Counted from the stretch's first letter, positions 10,494 to 21,991 are shown. The stretch is 64,000 nucleotides of DNA from Prochlorococcus sp. AG-355-B23 (GCA_003280935.1 QCDJ01000001.1:62001-126000), one strand, 5' to 3'. Program-made: numbers and translations. The notes: generated by a model from the sequence alone, not told the origin.

Positions 10494-10556
10494 GTTTCGG
10501 GTTAGCCTCCATCTGACGGGGAATTAAATTAATAATTCACCCGAAACTGTCAGATG
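10494..10556 (-). promoter_or_regulatory. Structured rpsB leader with interleaved stems (candidate pseudoknot)
   Basis: Reading the minus-strand RNA 5' to 3', CAUCUGAC (10556-10549), GUUUCGGGU (10547-10539), GUCAGAUG (10517-10510) and ACCCGAAAC (10502-10494) occur in that order. The first pairs perfectly with the third and the second with the fourth, giving an 8-bp and a 9-bp stem that interleave. The linker GAAUUA...UAAUUC can form a small hairpin. The last arm ends 12 bases before the rpsB ATG and is followed by CCUUUUU. A GGAGG sits between the third and fourth arms. Autoregulation by S2 is known in enterobacteria; a role here is inference. Confidence 0.7.
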
Positions 10557-10609
10557 TGTGAAATTTATTTCAACTATTCTAGCAAGTGATGTGTATTTCT
10601 AAAAGCTTG

Positions 10610-11521
10610 TTATCTTGATTTAATTAATTGTTTAACGTAAATCATATTTAGAGGGATCCTAAGTATCTCAAGTGCAAGTCTATTTCTTCTTATCTTTACT
10701 AGGAATCTCAATAAAGGAAGAATTCTATCAACACTGATTAGTCCTCCCAAGCAAAGAATTTGCCAAAGTAAATTATGTAGAGGAGTTAATTGAATCATAA
10801 ATCTAACCCTTAAATTTGGGTGTTTCTTATAAAACACTAAAGCCATTTTTGCTCTCTCTTTTTCTTGAGTTATTAATGAATCTATTTGTTCGCAATTAAA
10901 TGGCGGATGCCAATGAAAACCTACTGCATTTGGACATTTGATTAATTTTGTTCCAATTTTTTTTAATCTTTCTCCAAGTTCTAAATCCTCCCAACCGTAA
11001 AGACTAAAAGAAGTATCAAATAATCCCACACTTAAAATCAATTCTTTTGATATCGCTACATTCCCAGTAGCAAAATAGGCAAAAGAAGTGTCCATTATTT
11101 TATGTTTTTCACTCTGAGGATTCAGAAAATTAGATGTATTGACTACCGAGCCATAGGTAAAACATTTTTTATCATTTTTTTTCCAAGAGGCAAGTAGTTT
11201 TTCTACGTGGCAATTTATAAAATTATCTAAAACAATAAGATCACTATCAATGAATATAATAATTTCATATTTCGATTTAATCACTCCCAGATTTCTCCCA
11301 AGTGCTGGCCCTCCATGTTCTTGCTGAAATAGAACAACGTGTGGGAGATTAGCTTTGTTTTTATTTATCCATGAGGTTGTCCCATCAGTTGATCCATCAT
11401 CAACTACTATTACTTCATAATTACTTATATTTGTACTTATTTGTTGATTCTCAAGCGCAAAAAGACATTTCTCTAATATGGGTAATCTATTGTAAGTCGG
11501 TATAACAATACTTACATTCAT
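10610..11521 (-). CDS. Family 2 glycosyltransferase
   Basis: The 303-residue protein has a GT-A fold signature: VSIVIPTYNR at the N-terminus, VVDDGSTDGT, the nucleotide-sugar/metal motif IDSDL (about residue 94) and a GWEDLELGERL acceptor-side motif (the ED catalytic type). GT2 enzymes transfer sugars to polysaccharide, lipid or protein acceptors; the acceptor cannot be told from sequence. There is a weakly hydrophobic stretch near the C-terminus but no clear membrane anchor. It is not in an obvious polysaccharide cluster. The start is the first Met, immediately before the first beta strand. Confidence 0.87.
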   Translation of the reverse strand: MNVSIVIPTYNRLPILEKCLFALENQQISTNISNYEVIVVDDGSTDGTTSWINKNKANLPHVVLFQQEHGGPALGRNLGVIKSKYEIIIFIDSDLIVLDNFINCHVEKLLASWKKNDKKCFTYGSVVNTSNFLNPQSEKHKIMDTSFAYFATGNVAISKELILSVGLFDTSFSLYGWEDLELGERLKKIGTKLIKCPNAVGFHWHPPFNCEQIDSLITQEKERAKMALVFYKKHPNLRVRFMIQLTPLHNLLWQILCLGGLISVDRILPLLRFLVKIRRNRLALEILRIPLNMIYVKQLIKSR

Positions 11522-11582
11522 GATTAAGTCTTAAATATGCATAATATTTTGAAATCCAAAAGATAAAAATAAAAGATATTCC

Positions 11583-11732
11583 CTAATCAGCTGCACCGCC
11601 ATTATTTGCTGTACCAGTAACGTTTCCACCATCAGGTCTTCCATCAGTTCTTAATTTCCTTTTTTTGAATTTTCTAGCATAGGCTCTATTACGTTCCTGC
11701 TTTTCTTTTTTTAGATTCCTTCTCTTAGACAT
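11583..11732 (-). CDS. Small basic conserved protein (49 aa)
   Basis: A 49-residue frame begins MSKRRNLKKEKQERNRAYAR, is strongly basic for the first 30 residues and ends with a Gly/Ala/Asn-rich tail (about residues 35-49). I do not recognise a family. The composition (Lys/Arg-rich, no hydrophobic core) suggests an RNA- or ribosome-associated peptide, but that is inference. It lies 18 bases downstream of devA on the same strand and may be the last gene of that operon. Confidence 0.7.
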   Translation of the reverse strand: MSKRRNLKKEKQERNRAYARKFKKRKLRTDGRPDGGNVTGTANNGGAAD

Positions 11733-11750
11733 AAAATTTTTAACTTTTAA

Positions 11751-12479
11751 TTATATTAGCTCACTATGAGCACTATATATTTTACCATCTTCCATATTTA
11801 ATATCCTATCAGCCATATCAGAAATTCTTGGATCATGAGTCACCATAAGTACAGAACAATTTTGTTCTTTTGCTAGTTTCCTTAAAAGGGTTACTATTTC
11901 CCTTCCTGTGACGCTATCTAGTGCAGAAGTGGGTTCATCAGCTAATAAGAGTTTTGGCTTAGCAGATAAAGCTCGAGCAATTGCTACTCTCTGTTTCTGC
12001 CCACCAGATAAGTCATTTGGCAATTTTTTATGATGTTCTTCTAATCCTACTGCTGACAACCAATTACGTGCTATCTCACGTCTTTGCAAATATGTTAAAC
12101 CTTTTATTAAATCTGCGCCCATCTGGACATTTTGTTCTGCTGTTAAACATCTAAGAAGATTGTGACCTTGAAAAATCATTCCAATACTTCTTCTAAGAAT
12201 CTGACGAGTTTTCCTTGATGCTCCATTTAACTGATTATTTAATACAGTTAAATCTCCACTTTGACAGGTTCTCAAAGCACCAATTAATGTTAGGAGAGTC
12301 GTTTTACCACATCCAGAAGGTCCTTTCAAAAGGACCAACTCTCCTTTATCAATATTTAAATTAACGTCATTAAGAACTTGTTTTTTATTCTCATTTTTTC
12401 CATAAAAGTGACTCAGATTATTTATTGAGACTGTTTTAAGGTTTTTAACATTTTTTTTTAATTTATTAACTTTAACCAT
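11751..12479 (-). CDS. devA: DevA-type ABC exporter ATPase
   Basis: This 242-residue ATPase powers an exporter of the MacB/LolD/DevA class. Walker A is GPSGCGKTTL, the ABC signature is LSGGQKQR, Walker B is LLLADEPTSA, and the His-switch is MVTHDPR. It follows devC by 13 bases and devB is further upstream, so the operon makes a complete membrane-fusion-protein exporter. In heterocyst formers DevBCA exports glycolipids. Prochlorococcus makes no heterocysts, so the substrate here is unknown. Confidence 0.92.
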   Translation of the reverse strand: MVKVNKLKKNVKNLKTVSINNLSHFYGKNENKKQVLNDVNLNIDKGELVLLKGPSGCGKTTLLTLIGALRTCQSGDLTVLNNQLNGASRKTRQILRRSIGMIFQGHNLLRCLTAEQNVQMGADLIKGLTYLQRREIARNWLSAVGLEEHHKKLPNDLSGGQKQRVAIARALSAKPKLLLADEPTSALDSVTGREIVTLLRKLAKEQNCSVLMVTHDPRISDMADRILNMEDGKIYSAHSELI

Positions 12480-12492
12480 TTATCTTCAATTA

Positions 12493-13664
12493 TTAAAAAA
12501 TTTCGGCAGGATCAGCGTCAACTAATTTGCGCATCGCTACAGCGGCGGAACCCATACACATAACTAAAACTAATACGAAAATTAAAACAGTTTTATCTGC
12601 ATCCATTATTATTGGTAATTTAGTAGAACTTCTTATAACTGAGTAAAGTATTTGGCCAGAAAAATAAGCAGGTAAATAACCAAACAATGCCAACAAAAAC
12701 CCCTCTCTAGCTACAACAAAGAAAAGGGACTTAAGTCTATACCCCATTGCCAATAAGGTAGCGTACTCTGGGAGGTGATCTGTAACGTCACTATAAAGAA
12801 TTTGATAAACAACCACACACCCTACAACGAAACCCATCAATGCTCCCAAACTAAATATAAAACCTATTGCAGTACTATTTTTCCAGTAATTCTTCTCAAA
12901 TTCTATAAATTGATTTTTTGTAAGAACCCTAACATCATTTGGGAGTGAGTTATTTAATATCATTGAAATCAATTCAGGATCAGATCCTTTTTTTAGCTTT
13001 ACCAAACCAATTTCTATACTGCCAGGAGGATTAGCAGGAAAAAGTCTTAAGAAGGTTTCTCGACTAGTTATCAAATTACCATCTGCACCGAAAGATGGTC
13101 CCAACTCCACAAGGCCCTCAACAATTACTCTTTTTCCAGCAACCTCAGTCTCAACTTTTTTTTCAGATAAGAACCATTCTTCAATCGGTCCAAATTCAGG
13201 TCTAGATAGTTTGTCAAAAAGAACTCTTGATGGATTTCTTAATTTATAAGCTTTACTTGAGAATCCCTCATCTAAAAGAAGTGAATCGGAGGGATTAAAA
13301 CCTAATGCAAGTATAGATCTAGTTTTAAGATTTTCGGGATTTCTCCATAGTAAATAATTTAGATTAACGGGAGCAGTTTTTTCAACATCTTCTACTGCGA
13401 GAGTTTGAATTAATCTTCTTTTTGGGAATCCACTCATGCTTATAGAACTTTTTGATCTGGGACTTATCAAAACAAGGTCAGCATCTAGAAGTTTATGAAT
13501 AGTTACGCTCGTGTCAAATAAACCATCCCTAAAACCTAATTGCATAAACATCAAAATCCCTGCAAAACTGATTCCAGCTATGGCAACTGCTAGCCTTAAT
13601 GGTTGCCTAGTTAATAACAACCAAGCTAATGGTATTTTTCTAAATTTAAAAAAAGAAAAACTCA

Positions 13665-13665
<1 letters not shown>
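12493..13665 (-). CDS. devC: DevC-type ABC exporter permease
   Basis: The 390-residue permease has four membrane helices: one near residues 25-45, then a large extracytoplasmic domain (about 50-265), then three helices after about 270 in the FtsX-like arrangement. This is the MacB/DevC topology. Its start codon overlaps the devB stop by one base (TAATG), suggesting translational coupling. The C-terminal DADPAEIF ending is typical of cyanobacterial DevC. It should form the channel with DevA ATPase and the DevB adaptor. Confidence 0.91.
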
Positions 13666-15328
<1,663 letters not shown>

Positions 15329-15345
15329 TTAAAGAGATTACCTAA

Positions 15346-16596
15346 ATGAACGTAGGAGATGTTAACTACTACACCCATTCAAGCAAAACTAGATGTGTGT
15401 TTGTGGATAATAAAGAATTACCGCTTATAAGCATTGATATTTGGTGCAAAGCAGGTTCTTCATTTGAGGATGTTGATAAAAACGGCACTGCTCATTTTCT
15501 AGAACATATGATTTTTAAAGGATCTAACAAAATAATGCCAGGTGAGTTTGACCATAAAATTGAATCACTGGGCGGATTAAGTAACGCTTCAACTGGTTAT
15601 GATGATGTACATTACCATGTCTTAGTTCCACCAAGTAACTTTAAAGAATCACTTGCTCTTTTGACAAATATAGTCGTTGCTCCAGATTTTAATCCTGATG
15701 AATTTATGAAAGAAAAAGGGGTAGTTATTGATGAAATAAAACAACAAAATGATCAACCTGAAGAAAGACTATTTAATTATTTTTTGAAAAGGGTTTGGTT
15801 AAGTCCTAATTATGCCAATTCGATTCTGGGAACTGAACATAGTATTAGAAACTTAGAGATAAATGATCTTGTAAAATTTCATCGCAAACATTACACTACC
15901 GAAAAAATTTGTATTGCAATTGCGGGGAATCTCTCAGAAGAAATTTATAAAATTTTTGAAAAAAGTGATCTATCTGGCATAAAAGAAAGACCAAATTCAA
16001 TAAATCTAAAAAATAAACCTTCTTTAAAAATTAGGAATGGTAGAGAGTCAGTTAAGTTTGATAATTTAGAGTTTTCAAGAATATTTATGGCTTGGTTTAT
16101 CCCAAACCTAAATGATCAAAAAAATATTATTGGACTAGAGATATTAGCATCAATACTCTCTGTTGGAAGAAACAGCAGATTAGTTAAAATTTTAAAAGAA
16201 GATAGTAATCTTGTTGAATCGGTATATGTAGATGTAAATGCTGGAGAATTAGGAGGATTATTTATAATGGAAGCAAGTTGTGAATCCAAAGATATTGATT
16301 TAGTAGAAAAGCAAATTAATAAAACAATAGATGAGATCTCAAATTGTCAATCCTTGGCTTTGGATGAAATAAAAAAAGCAATAAATATTGTCAAAAGTAA
16401 TTATATCTTTAATTTAGAGACATCTACACAACTCTCTTCATTCTTTGGAAATGAACTTCTTTGGGGGAGAATATCTTCAATAAATAATTTAGAGAGTCAT
16501 TTAAAATATTGGAATGACTTGGATAACTTCAAAGAGATTACAGAATATATCGGTGGAGAGAAATTCACTTTAGTTGCATCCCCTGCTAGATGTTAA
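15346..16596 (+). CDS. M16 zinc peptidase, catalytic subunit-like
   Basis: The 416-residue protein is an insulinase/processing-protease family member. The inverted zinc motif HFLEH (His50, Glu53, His54) and the downstream Glu in the VVIDEIKQQND region (about residue 130) are intact. It contains the N-terminal active M16 domain plus the C-terminal M16C domain. The partner gene overlaps its end by seven bases, so the two probably form a heterodimer like mitochondrial processing peptidase. No signal peptide is visible. Confidence 0.9.
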   Translation: MNVGDVNYYTHSSKTRCVFVDNKELPLISIDIWCKAGSSFEDVDKNGTAHFLEHMIFKGSNKIMPGEFDHKIESLGGLSNASTGYDDVHYHVLVPPSNFKESLALLTNIVVAPDFNPDEFMKEKGVVIDEIKQQNDQPEERLFNYFLKRVWLSPNYANSILGTEHSIRNLEINDLVKFHRKHYTTEKICIAIAGNLSEEIYKIFEKSDLSGIKERPNSINLKNKPSLKIRNGRESVKFDNLEFSRIFMAWFIPNLNDQKNIIGLEILASILSVGRNSRLVKILKEDSNLVESVYVDVNAGELGGLFIMEASCESKDIDLVEKQINKTIDEISNCQSLALDEIKKAINIVKSNYIFNLETSTQLSSFFGNELLWGRISSINNLESHLKYWNDLDNFKEITEYIGGEKFTLVASPARC

Positions 16597-17807
16597 AAAG
16601 ATATTTTTTAAATAATAAAAAAAGAAATTTTTCAACTGCTTCAATTTGGATTAAAGGGGGGAGTAATATGGATAGTACTGGCAAAAAAGGGATAAACAAG
16701 ATCCTTTGTTCATTACTTACCAGAGGATGTGAAGGTTTTAACAATTTCTCACTCTCTGAGTATATTGAGTCGTATGGGGCAGAATTAAATCAAGAAATAT
16801 TTGAAGATGGTATTTCAATAAGCATTAAATCCCTAAATGAACATTTCACTAAATTATTCCCTTTATTAGATTTAATAATTAATAAACCAACTCTTTTAGA
16901 AATTGAATTTCAAAAAGTAAAAAAATCTTCTATTGATCACATTAAAAAAGATAAAGAGAATCCATTTAATATCTGTTTTGAAAACTGGAAAAGAATAGTT
17001 TACTCAAATCATCCTTATGCCTTTAATACGCATGGCAATGCAAATGATGTCTCAAATATTACCTATGAAGATGTTTTGCTTGAGTACAAAAATTTCAAAA
17101 GTCGAGATCAGTATTTAATTTCAAATAATTCAGAAATAAATGGAATAAGTATTGATACATTAGAAAAAAAACCCTTAGAAGAAAAATCAAGACCCATAAA
17201 TCACGATTTAAGTCCTAACAATAGAATTGATTTCAATCATAGTGATTCAAATCAAACAATAATAATGATGGGGAGCCAAACTTGCTCGCGAAGAAGTCGT
17301 GAATATTTTCCTCTTAAGGTTTTGGAGTCATATTTATCTTATGGAATGAGCGCTGCTTTATTTAAACTTTTTAGAGAAAAACATGGTATCACTTACGATT
17401 TAGGTGTTTATTATCCTGTAAGGAGTGGAAATGCCCCATTTTTAATTTATTTATCCGTATCTAATGATCAAGCACTTTTTGCTTTTGAACTTTTATCAAC
17501 ACTATGGAAAAATTTACTTTTAAATCCGTTGACTAATGCTGAAATCTTTTTAGCAAAAGAAAAACTAAAAGGTTCTTTTTTATTAGGAAATCAATCACTA
17601 GATGAAATTTTACAGAGAAAGATACAGTTAGTTAGTTATGATGTTTCACCAATTTCTGAGAACGATTTAAATTCAAAAATAGAGGATATTTCTTCGTTAG
17701 ATATTTTCAAATTAACTAATAAGTATTTTTCAAAACCTTTTCTGAGTATTTCTGGAAATAAAAAAATATGTTTAGAAATTTCTAATAGGTGGAAGAAAAA
17801 CTTTTAG
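16590..17807 (+). CDS. M16 peptidase-like partner without zinc motif
   Basis: The 405-residue paralogue of the preceding gene keeps the M16 fold landmarks, for example the C-terminal substrate-binding block with FREKHGITYDLG (about residue 264). The HxxEH site is absent: the equivalent stretch reads GINKILCSLLTRG. It is therefore likely the non-catalytic partner. The ATG at 16590 lies inside the end of the upstream gene, implying translational coupling. Pairing of active and inactive M16 proteins is a known arrangement in bacteria. Confidence 0.88.
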   Translation: MLKRYFLNNKKRNFSTASIWIKGGSNMDSTGKKGINKILCSLLTRGCEGFNNFSLSEYIESYGAELNQEIFEDGISISIKSLNEHFTKLFPLLDLIINKPTLLEIEFQKVKKSSIDHIKKDKENPFNICFENWKRIVYSNHPYAFNTHGNANDVSNITYEDVLLEYKNFKSRDQYLISNNSEINGISIDTLEKKPLEEKSRPINHDLSPNNRIDFNHSDSNQTIIMMGSQTCSRRSREYFPLKVLESYLSYGMSAALFKLFREKHGITYDLGVYYPVRSGNAPFLIYLSVSNDQALFAFELLSTLWKNLLLNPLTNAEIFLAKEKLKGSFLLGNQSLDEILQRKIQLVSYDVSPISENDLNSKIEDISSLDIFKLTNKYFSKPFLSISGNKKICLEISNRWKKNF

Positions 17808-17808
17808 A

Positions 17809-18018
17809 TTAGTTTTTCTCAATCTTATCAATATCTATTAAAAACGAACCTCTCCTAAACTTTACTTCAACAGTATCTGGAGATTTAATTGAAAGGATTT
17901 CCCCAATTTCATCAATTGCCACTAGATCAGGTGGTCTTAACATCGGCATATTATCCGAAGTCTTCAAGTAAGAGACTGGCGCAATCAACTTAACCTTATC
18001 GTTGATCTCAAATTTCAT
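17809..18018 (-). CDS. sipA: NblS-interacting protein SipA (DUF3148)
   Basis: The 69-residue protein has the conserved core YLKTSDNMPMLRPPDLV and a predicted small beta-barrel (SH3-like), matching DUF3148. In Synechococcus, SipA binds the histidine kinase NblS and modulates light/nutrient stress responses. NblS itself is not in this window. The gene is convergent with the M16 pair, with one base between stops. Family assignment is from memory of the DUF3148 core. Confidence 0.8.
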   Translation of the reverse strand: MKFEINDKVKLIAPVSYLKTSDNMPMLRPPDLVAIDEIGEILSIKSPDTVEVKFRRGSFLIDIDKIEKN

Positions 18019-18125
18019 TTATAAATTAGATACATTAAGGAGTAGTATAAGCATAAAGTTAGAGAAAATATCAACGAAATGCACTGATTCATTCTAGAAT
18101 CCTAGAATTGACTTTCTACAAATTA

Positions 18126-20039
18126 ATGAATCAAAAAATTAAAACATTAATTTTATGGGCTTTACCTATTCTTTTAGTAATTGCGCTTTCCTACCAATTT
18201 TTATCTTCAAGTAACGTTGATTCGCTTAAATCTAATGGCACTACTGTTGCACCAAGAAATTCAGCGGTAGCAAGGGTTAGTTACGGCAGATTTTTAGATT
18301 ACATTAACTCAGGAAGGGTTACATCAGTTGATATTTTTGAAGGAGGTAGAAATGCAGTTATAGAGACAATAGATTCGGATTTAGATAATAAAGTTCAAAG
18401 GTTGCGTGTAGATCTTCCCGGCTTAACACCAGAACTTATAAATATTTTAAAAAATGAGGGAATTAGTTTTGACGTTCATCCAATAAAAACAGCTCCTCCT
18501 GCATTAGGTATTTTAGGTAATTTACTCTTCCCGGCTATCTTAATTGGAGGTTTGATTTTGTTAGCGAGGAGGTCAAATGGTATGCCTGGAGGTCCTGGCC
18601 AAGCAATGCAGTTTGGAAAAACTAAAGCAAGATTTGCAATGGAGGCTGAAACAGGAGTTGTATTTGATGATGTTGCAGGCGTTAATGAAGCTAAACAGGA
18701 TTTGCAAGAAGTTGTCACTTTTCTAAAAAAACCAGAAAAATTTACTTCTGTAGGAGCAAGAATTCCCAAAGGGGTTCTATTGGTAGGACCTCCTGGTACT
18801 GGTAAAACTCTTTTGGCTAAAGCAATTGCAGGTGAAGCTGGTGTGCCATTCTTCTCATTATCAGGTTCTGAATTTGTTGAAATGTTTGTTGGTGTTGGAG
18901 CTAGTAGAGTTAGAGACCTTTTCAAAAGAGCTAAAGAAAATAGTCCCTGTTTAATTTTTATTGATGAAATCGATGCAGTCGGAAGGCAAAGAGGTGCAGG
19001 TATCGGTGGAGGTAATGATGAGAGAGAACAAACTCTCAATCAATTACTTACTGAAATGGATGGTTTTGAAGGTAATAGTGGCATAATAATAATTGCAGCC
19101 ACAAACAGGCCTGATGTTCTAGACTCAGCGTTAATGAGACCAGGTAGATTTGATAGGCAGGTAACTGTAGATGCTCCTGATATTAAGGGCAGACTATCAA
19201 TATTGGAAGTTCATGCTAGGAATAAGAAACTTCAAGAGGATTTAACACTTGAAAGTATTGCGAGAAGAACACCAGGATTCACTGGAGCAGATTTAGCAAA
19301 TTTATTAAATGAGGCTGCTATATTAACCGCAAGAAGGAGAAAAGACTCTATAAGTATTTCAGAAATTGATGACTCTGTAGATAGGATTGTTGCAGGAATG
19401 GAAGGTTCTCCATTAACAGATGGTAGAAGCAAGAGATTAATTGCTTATCATGAAGTTGGCCATGCTCTCATAGGTTCACTTGTTAAAGCCCATGATCCTG
19501 TTCAAAAAGTGACCGTCATTCCAAGAGGTCAAGCTAAAGGATTAACTTGGTTTACCCCAGATGACGAACAAACCCTTGTTAGTAGAGCCCAACTTAAAGC
19601 AAGAATAATGGGTGCTTTAGGAGGAAGAGCTGCTGAAGATGTAGTTTTTGGAGAAGGTGAGATTACCACAGGAGCGGGAGGTGATTTCCAACAAGTTGCT
19701 TCAATGGCCCGCCAAATGGTTACTAGATTCGGAATGAGTAATTTAGGTCCGATAGCTTTAGAAAGTGGAAATCAAGAAGTATTTGTTGGTAGAGATTTAA
19801 TGACTAGAAGTGAAGTTTCCGATTCAATTTCTAAGCAAATAGATGAAAGTGTAAGAGTAATGGTAAAGGAATGTTATAAAGAAACTTACGACATAGTTAG
19901 CAAGAACAGAGAAGCTATGGATAAGATAGTTGACCTATTAATCGAAAAAGAAACATTAGATGGTGATGAATTTGTAAGTATTCTCTCCAAATTCACCAAA
20001 ATTCCTGAGAAAGAGAGAACACCTCAATTATTAAGCTAA
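18126..20039 (+). CDS. ftsH: ATP-dependent zinc metalloprotease FtsH
   Basis: This membrane-anchored AAA+ protease degrades damaged membrane proteins such as photosystem II D1. An N-terminal helix (about residues 6-24) and a second helix (about 125-145) bracket the lumenal domain. Walker A is GPPGTGKT (about 220), the second region of homology is [13 protein letters not shown], and the zinc site is HEVGH (about 441). I start at ATG 18126 (637 aa, [10 protein letters not shown]) rather than the in-frame TTG at 18108. The last four bases overlap the convergent clpP stop. Confidence 0.96.
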   Translation: MNQKIKTLILWALPILLVIALSYQFLSSSNVDSLKSNGTTVAPRNSAVARVSYGRFLDYINSGRVTSVDIFEGGRNAVIETIDSDLDNKVQRLRVDLPGLTPELINILKNEGISFDVHPIKTAPPALGILGNLLFPAILIGGLILLARRSNGMPGGPGQAMQFGKTKARFAMEAETGVVFDDVAGVNEAKQDLQEVVTFLKKPEKFTSVGARIPKGVLLVGPPGTGKTLLAKAIAGEAGVPFFSLSGSEFVEMFVGVGASRVRDLFKRAKENSPCLIFIDEIDAVGRQRGAGIGGGNDEREQTLNQLLTEMDGFEGNSGIIIIAATNRPDVLDSALMRPGRFDRQVTVDAPDIKGRLSILEVHARNKKLQEDLTLESIARRTPGFTGADLANLLNEAAILTARRRKDSISISEIDDSVDRIVAGMEGSPLTDGRSKRLIAYHEVGHALIGSLVKAHDPVQKVTVIPRGQAKGLTWFTPDDEQTLVSRAQLKARIMGALGGRAAEDVVFGEGEITTGAGGDFQQVASMARQMVTRFGMSNLGPIALESGNQEVFVGRDLMTRSEVSDSISKQIDESVRVMVKECYKETYDIVSKNREAMDKIVDLLIEKETLDGDEFVSILSKFTKIPEKERTPQLLS

Positions 20040-20623
20040 ACTTTTATTGGTTTCTTATCTAAGACCAAATCAATTAATCCATACTCAACGGCTTCGTTGG
20101 GAGACATATAAAAATCTCTATCTGTATCTTCTTTAATAGTGCCATAATCTTTTCCAGTTCTTTCTGATAACTCAGTATTAAGGCGTTCTTTTAAAAACAA
20201 AATTTCATCTGCTTGAATTCTTATATCACTGGCTTGTCCTCTAGCACCTCCAAGTGGTTGATGAATCATTATTCTTGAATGTCTAAGGCTACTTCTTTTA
20301 CCTTTAGTACCTGCTGCCAGCAAAAATGCACCCATACTAGCTGCCAAACCTACACAAACCGTATGAATATCCGGCTTAACATGTTGCATTGTGTCAAAAA
20401 TGCCTAATCCATCATAGACAGATCCGCCTGGCGAATTTATGTACATATAAATGTCTTTTTCTGGGTCCTCTGCTTCTAGGAATAATAATTGAGCAACAAT
20501 TCTATTAGCGGTTTCACTAGTAACTTGTTCTCCCAAAAAGATTATTCTTTCTCTTAATAGTCTCGAATAAATATCAAAGACTCTTTCACTGCCACCAGAT
20601 TCTTCTAATACTAAAGGGATCAT
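20036..20623 (-). CDS. clpP: ATP-dependent Clp protease proteolytic subunit
   Basis: ClpP (195 residues) is the serine-peptidase barrel of the Clp protease. The catalytic triad reads Ser96 (GLAASMGAF), His121 ([10 protein letters not shown]) and Asp170 (DTDRDFYMS). All three are present, so this is an active ClpP rather than ClpR. Cyanobacteria carry several clpP/clpR genes; I cannot firmly say which paralogue this is. It converges on ftsH with a four-base overlap and is divergent from thf1. Confidence 0.95.
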   Translation of the reverse strand: MIPLVLEESGGSERVFDIYSRLLRERIIFLGEQVTSETANRIVAQLLFLEAEDPEKDIYMYINSPGGSVYDGLGIFDTMQHVKPDIHTVCVGLAASMGAFLLAAGTKGKRSSLRHSRIMIHQPLGGARGQASDIRIQADEILFLKERLNTELSERTGKDYGTIKEDTDRDFYMSPNEAVEYGLIDLVLDKKPIKV

Positions 20624-20715
20624 AATAATATTTATCTGTTTATTAGATATTAACGATATTGAGTCAACATACGCTAACCTTATTAAGGTTTACATATAAA
20701 AAATTGAAAGAAAAA

Positions 20716-21312
20716 TTGACTGTTTCAGATAGCAAAAAATTATTTCATGAAAAATTCCCCTACGTCATTCCGGGTTTGTATAAAAAAATAGTTGACGAAA
20801 TACTTGTCGAACTAAATCTTCTAAATCATCAAAATGAATTTACACAAGATTATCTCTTTTGTATTGGTCTAACCGAAACATTCAAAGAATTAATGAAAGG
20901 ATACAAACCTGAGAAACATTTGGATCTTCTTTTTGAATCTTTATGCAGTTCTACAAAGTTTGAGGCGAAGGAAATTAATGAAATATCTAAAAAATCTCAA
21001 AAGGAATTTAAGGATAAATCATCTAAAGATATTTTGTCATTATTAATAGAAAAAAGTAATTCTAAACTCTATCCTTCGAGGATTTTGAACTTAGGTATAT
21101 ATATATTAATTTCAAACTCCAAAGATTTGCAAGAGAAAAATGAGTCTGAGACAAATAAGATGACCTCTGATATTTTTGAGAAGTTAAGCTTATCTGCTAA
21201 TAAAGCAGAGAAAGATATTGGGATTTACAAAAGCAGCATATCAAAAATGGAACAAGCAAAAGAATTAATTGAAGAGCTTAGAATTAAGGATAAGAAAAAA
21301 GACCAAAAATAA
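20716..21312 (+). CDS. thf1: Photosystem II biogenesis protein Thf1/Psb29
   Basis: The protein (about 198 residues) matches Thf1/Psb29, which supports FtsH-dependent PSII repair and thylakoid organisation. Signature segments are TVSDSKKLFHEKFP at the start, VDEILVELNLLNHQNEFTQD and the GYKPEKHLDLLFESLC block, then a lysine-rich coiled C-terminus. The open frame runs from a TTG at 20659, but homologues begin just before TVSD, so I choose TTG 20716. A functional link to the neighbouring ftsH and clpP genes is plausible. Confidence 0.88.
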   Translation: MTVSDSKKLFHEKFPYVIPGLYKKIVDEILVELNLLNHQNEFTQDYLFCIGLTETFKELMKGYKPEKHLDLLFESLCSSTKFEAKEINEISKKSQKEFKDKSSKDILSLLIEKSNSKLYPSRILNLGIYILISNSKDLQEKNESETNKMTSDIFEKLSLSANKAEKDIGIYKSSISKMEQAKELIEELRIKDKKKDQK

Positions 21313-21318
21313 TAATAT

Positions 21319-21459
21319 CTATTTTTTTAATCTTCTTTTATCTTTCCAAGAGACATAGGATATATATATTACAGCGAATGTTATGAATATGAGTAAAAAG
21401 AACGACGTTAAGATAAGAAATTTAGTTAAATAGACTTCATAATTTAAAAATGAAATCAT
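21319..21459 (-). CDS. One-helix 46-aa protein overlapping petN
   Basis: A 46-residue frame directly follows petN. Its ATG overlaps the petN TGA as ATGA. The peptide ([20 protein letters not shown] at the N-terminus) has one strong membrane helix over about residues 11-35 and a basic tail [10 protein letters not shown]. The positive C-terminus predicts a stromal/cytoplasmic tail. I do not recognise a family. Tight coupling suggests a role with the cytochrome b6f complex or its assembly; this is inference. Confidence 0.65.
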
Positions 21460-21557
21460 ATATCAATAGATCCATCACCATTTCTTCCCCAAACAACCAT
21501 GGCAATTGAAAAAGTAAAAATAGCAGCCAACGCAGCCCAACCTATTTGAAAAATCAT
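21456..21557 (-). CDS. petN: Cytochrome b6-f complex subunit PetN
   Basis: The 33-residue frame [20 protein letters not shown]... is the small single-helix subunit VIII of cytochrome b6f. It is required for stable assembly of the complex that carries electrons from plastoquinone to plastocyanin. The helix spans about residues 4-24 and is followed by the conserved VVWGRNGDG segment. It precedes and overlaps a second microprotein by four bases. Confidence 0.93.
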
Positions 21558-21666
21558 TTGAATTTAATCGTTTTTATAAATATAACAGAACTTCAAAATT
21601 TTTTTATCATTTGAAAGCAAAGTTAATTTCTCAGAAACATAATTTTCTCAATAGAATAAAAATAAA

Positions 21667-21951
21667 TTGAAATTGGGAAGGTTAGTTTTAAACCATAGTA
21701 CAAATATAGAGGGTCTAATTCCAATACTAGAAAAGTTAGCACAAAACATAAATATCAAGACAATAACTCCTGCTGTTATATCAAAATCAAGGGGAAGGTC
21801 TTCTAAATTGATAATTAGATTATCGGTAAAAACTATAAACGGATACAAAGCAATAGCAAGAAAGGGTAAAACAGCCCAAGAAGTTTTTATTTCAACAGAC
21901 TTAAGTAAAGATGAATTAAAACAAATCTTAGATAATTATAATAAAAAGTAA
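21667..21951 (+). CDS. DUF2103-like conserved protein
   Basis: The 94-residue protein (KLGRLVLNHSTNIEGLIPIL at the start) resembles DUF2103, annotated in cyanobacteria as a putative metal-binding protein. The NHST motif near the N-terminus and the pattern ITPAVISKSRGRS...IRLSV...GYKAIARKG...EVFIS are visible. I see no Cys/His cluster that would prove metal binding. The start is a TTG at 21667. The function is unknown. Confidence 0.75.
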   Translation: MKLGRLVLNHSTNIEGLIPILEKLAQNINIKTITPAVISKSRGRSSKLIIRLSVKTINGYKAIARKGKTAQEVFISTDLSKDELKQILDNYNKK

Positions 21952-21991
21952 TTAACTAAAAGAGAATTAGAAAATAGTCAGGAGAAAAGCA

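Noticed and set aside
18476..19039. Long antisense frame inside ftsH
   Set aside because: It is the reverse strand of the conserved ATPase core; composition (Pro/Ala/Thr/Leu runs) is a typical shadow.
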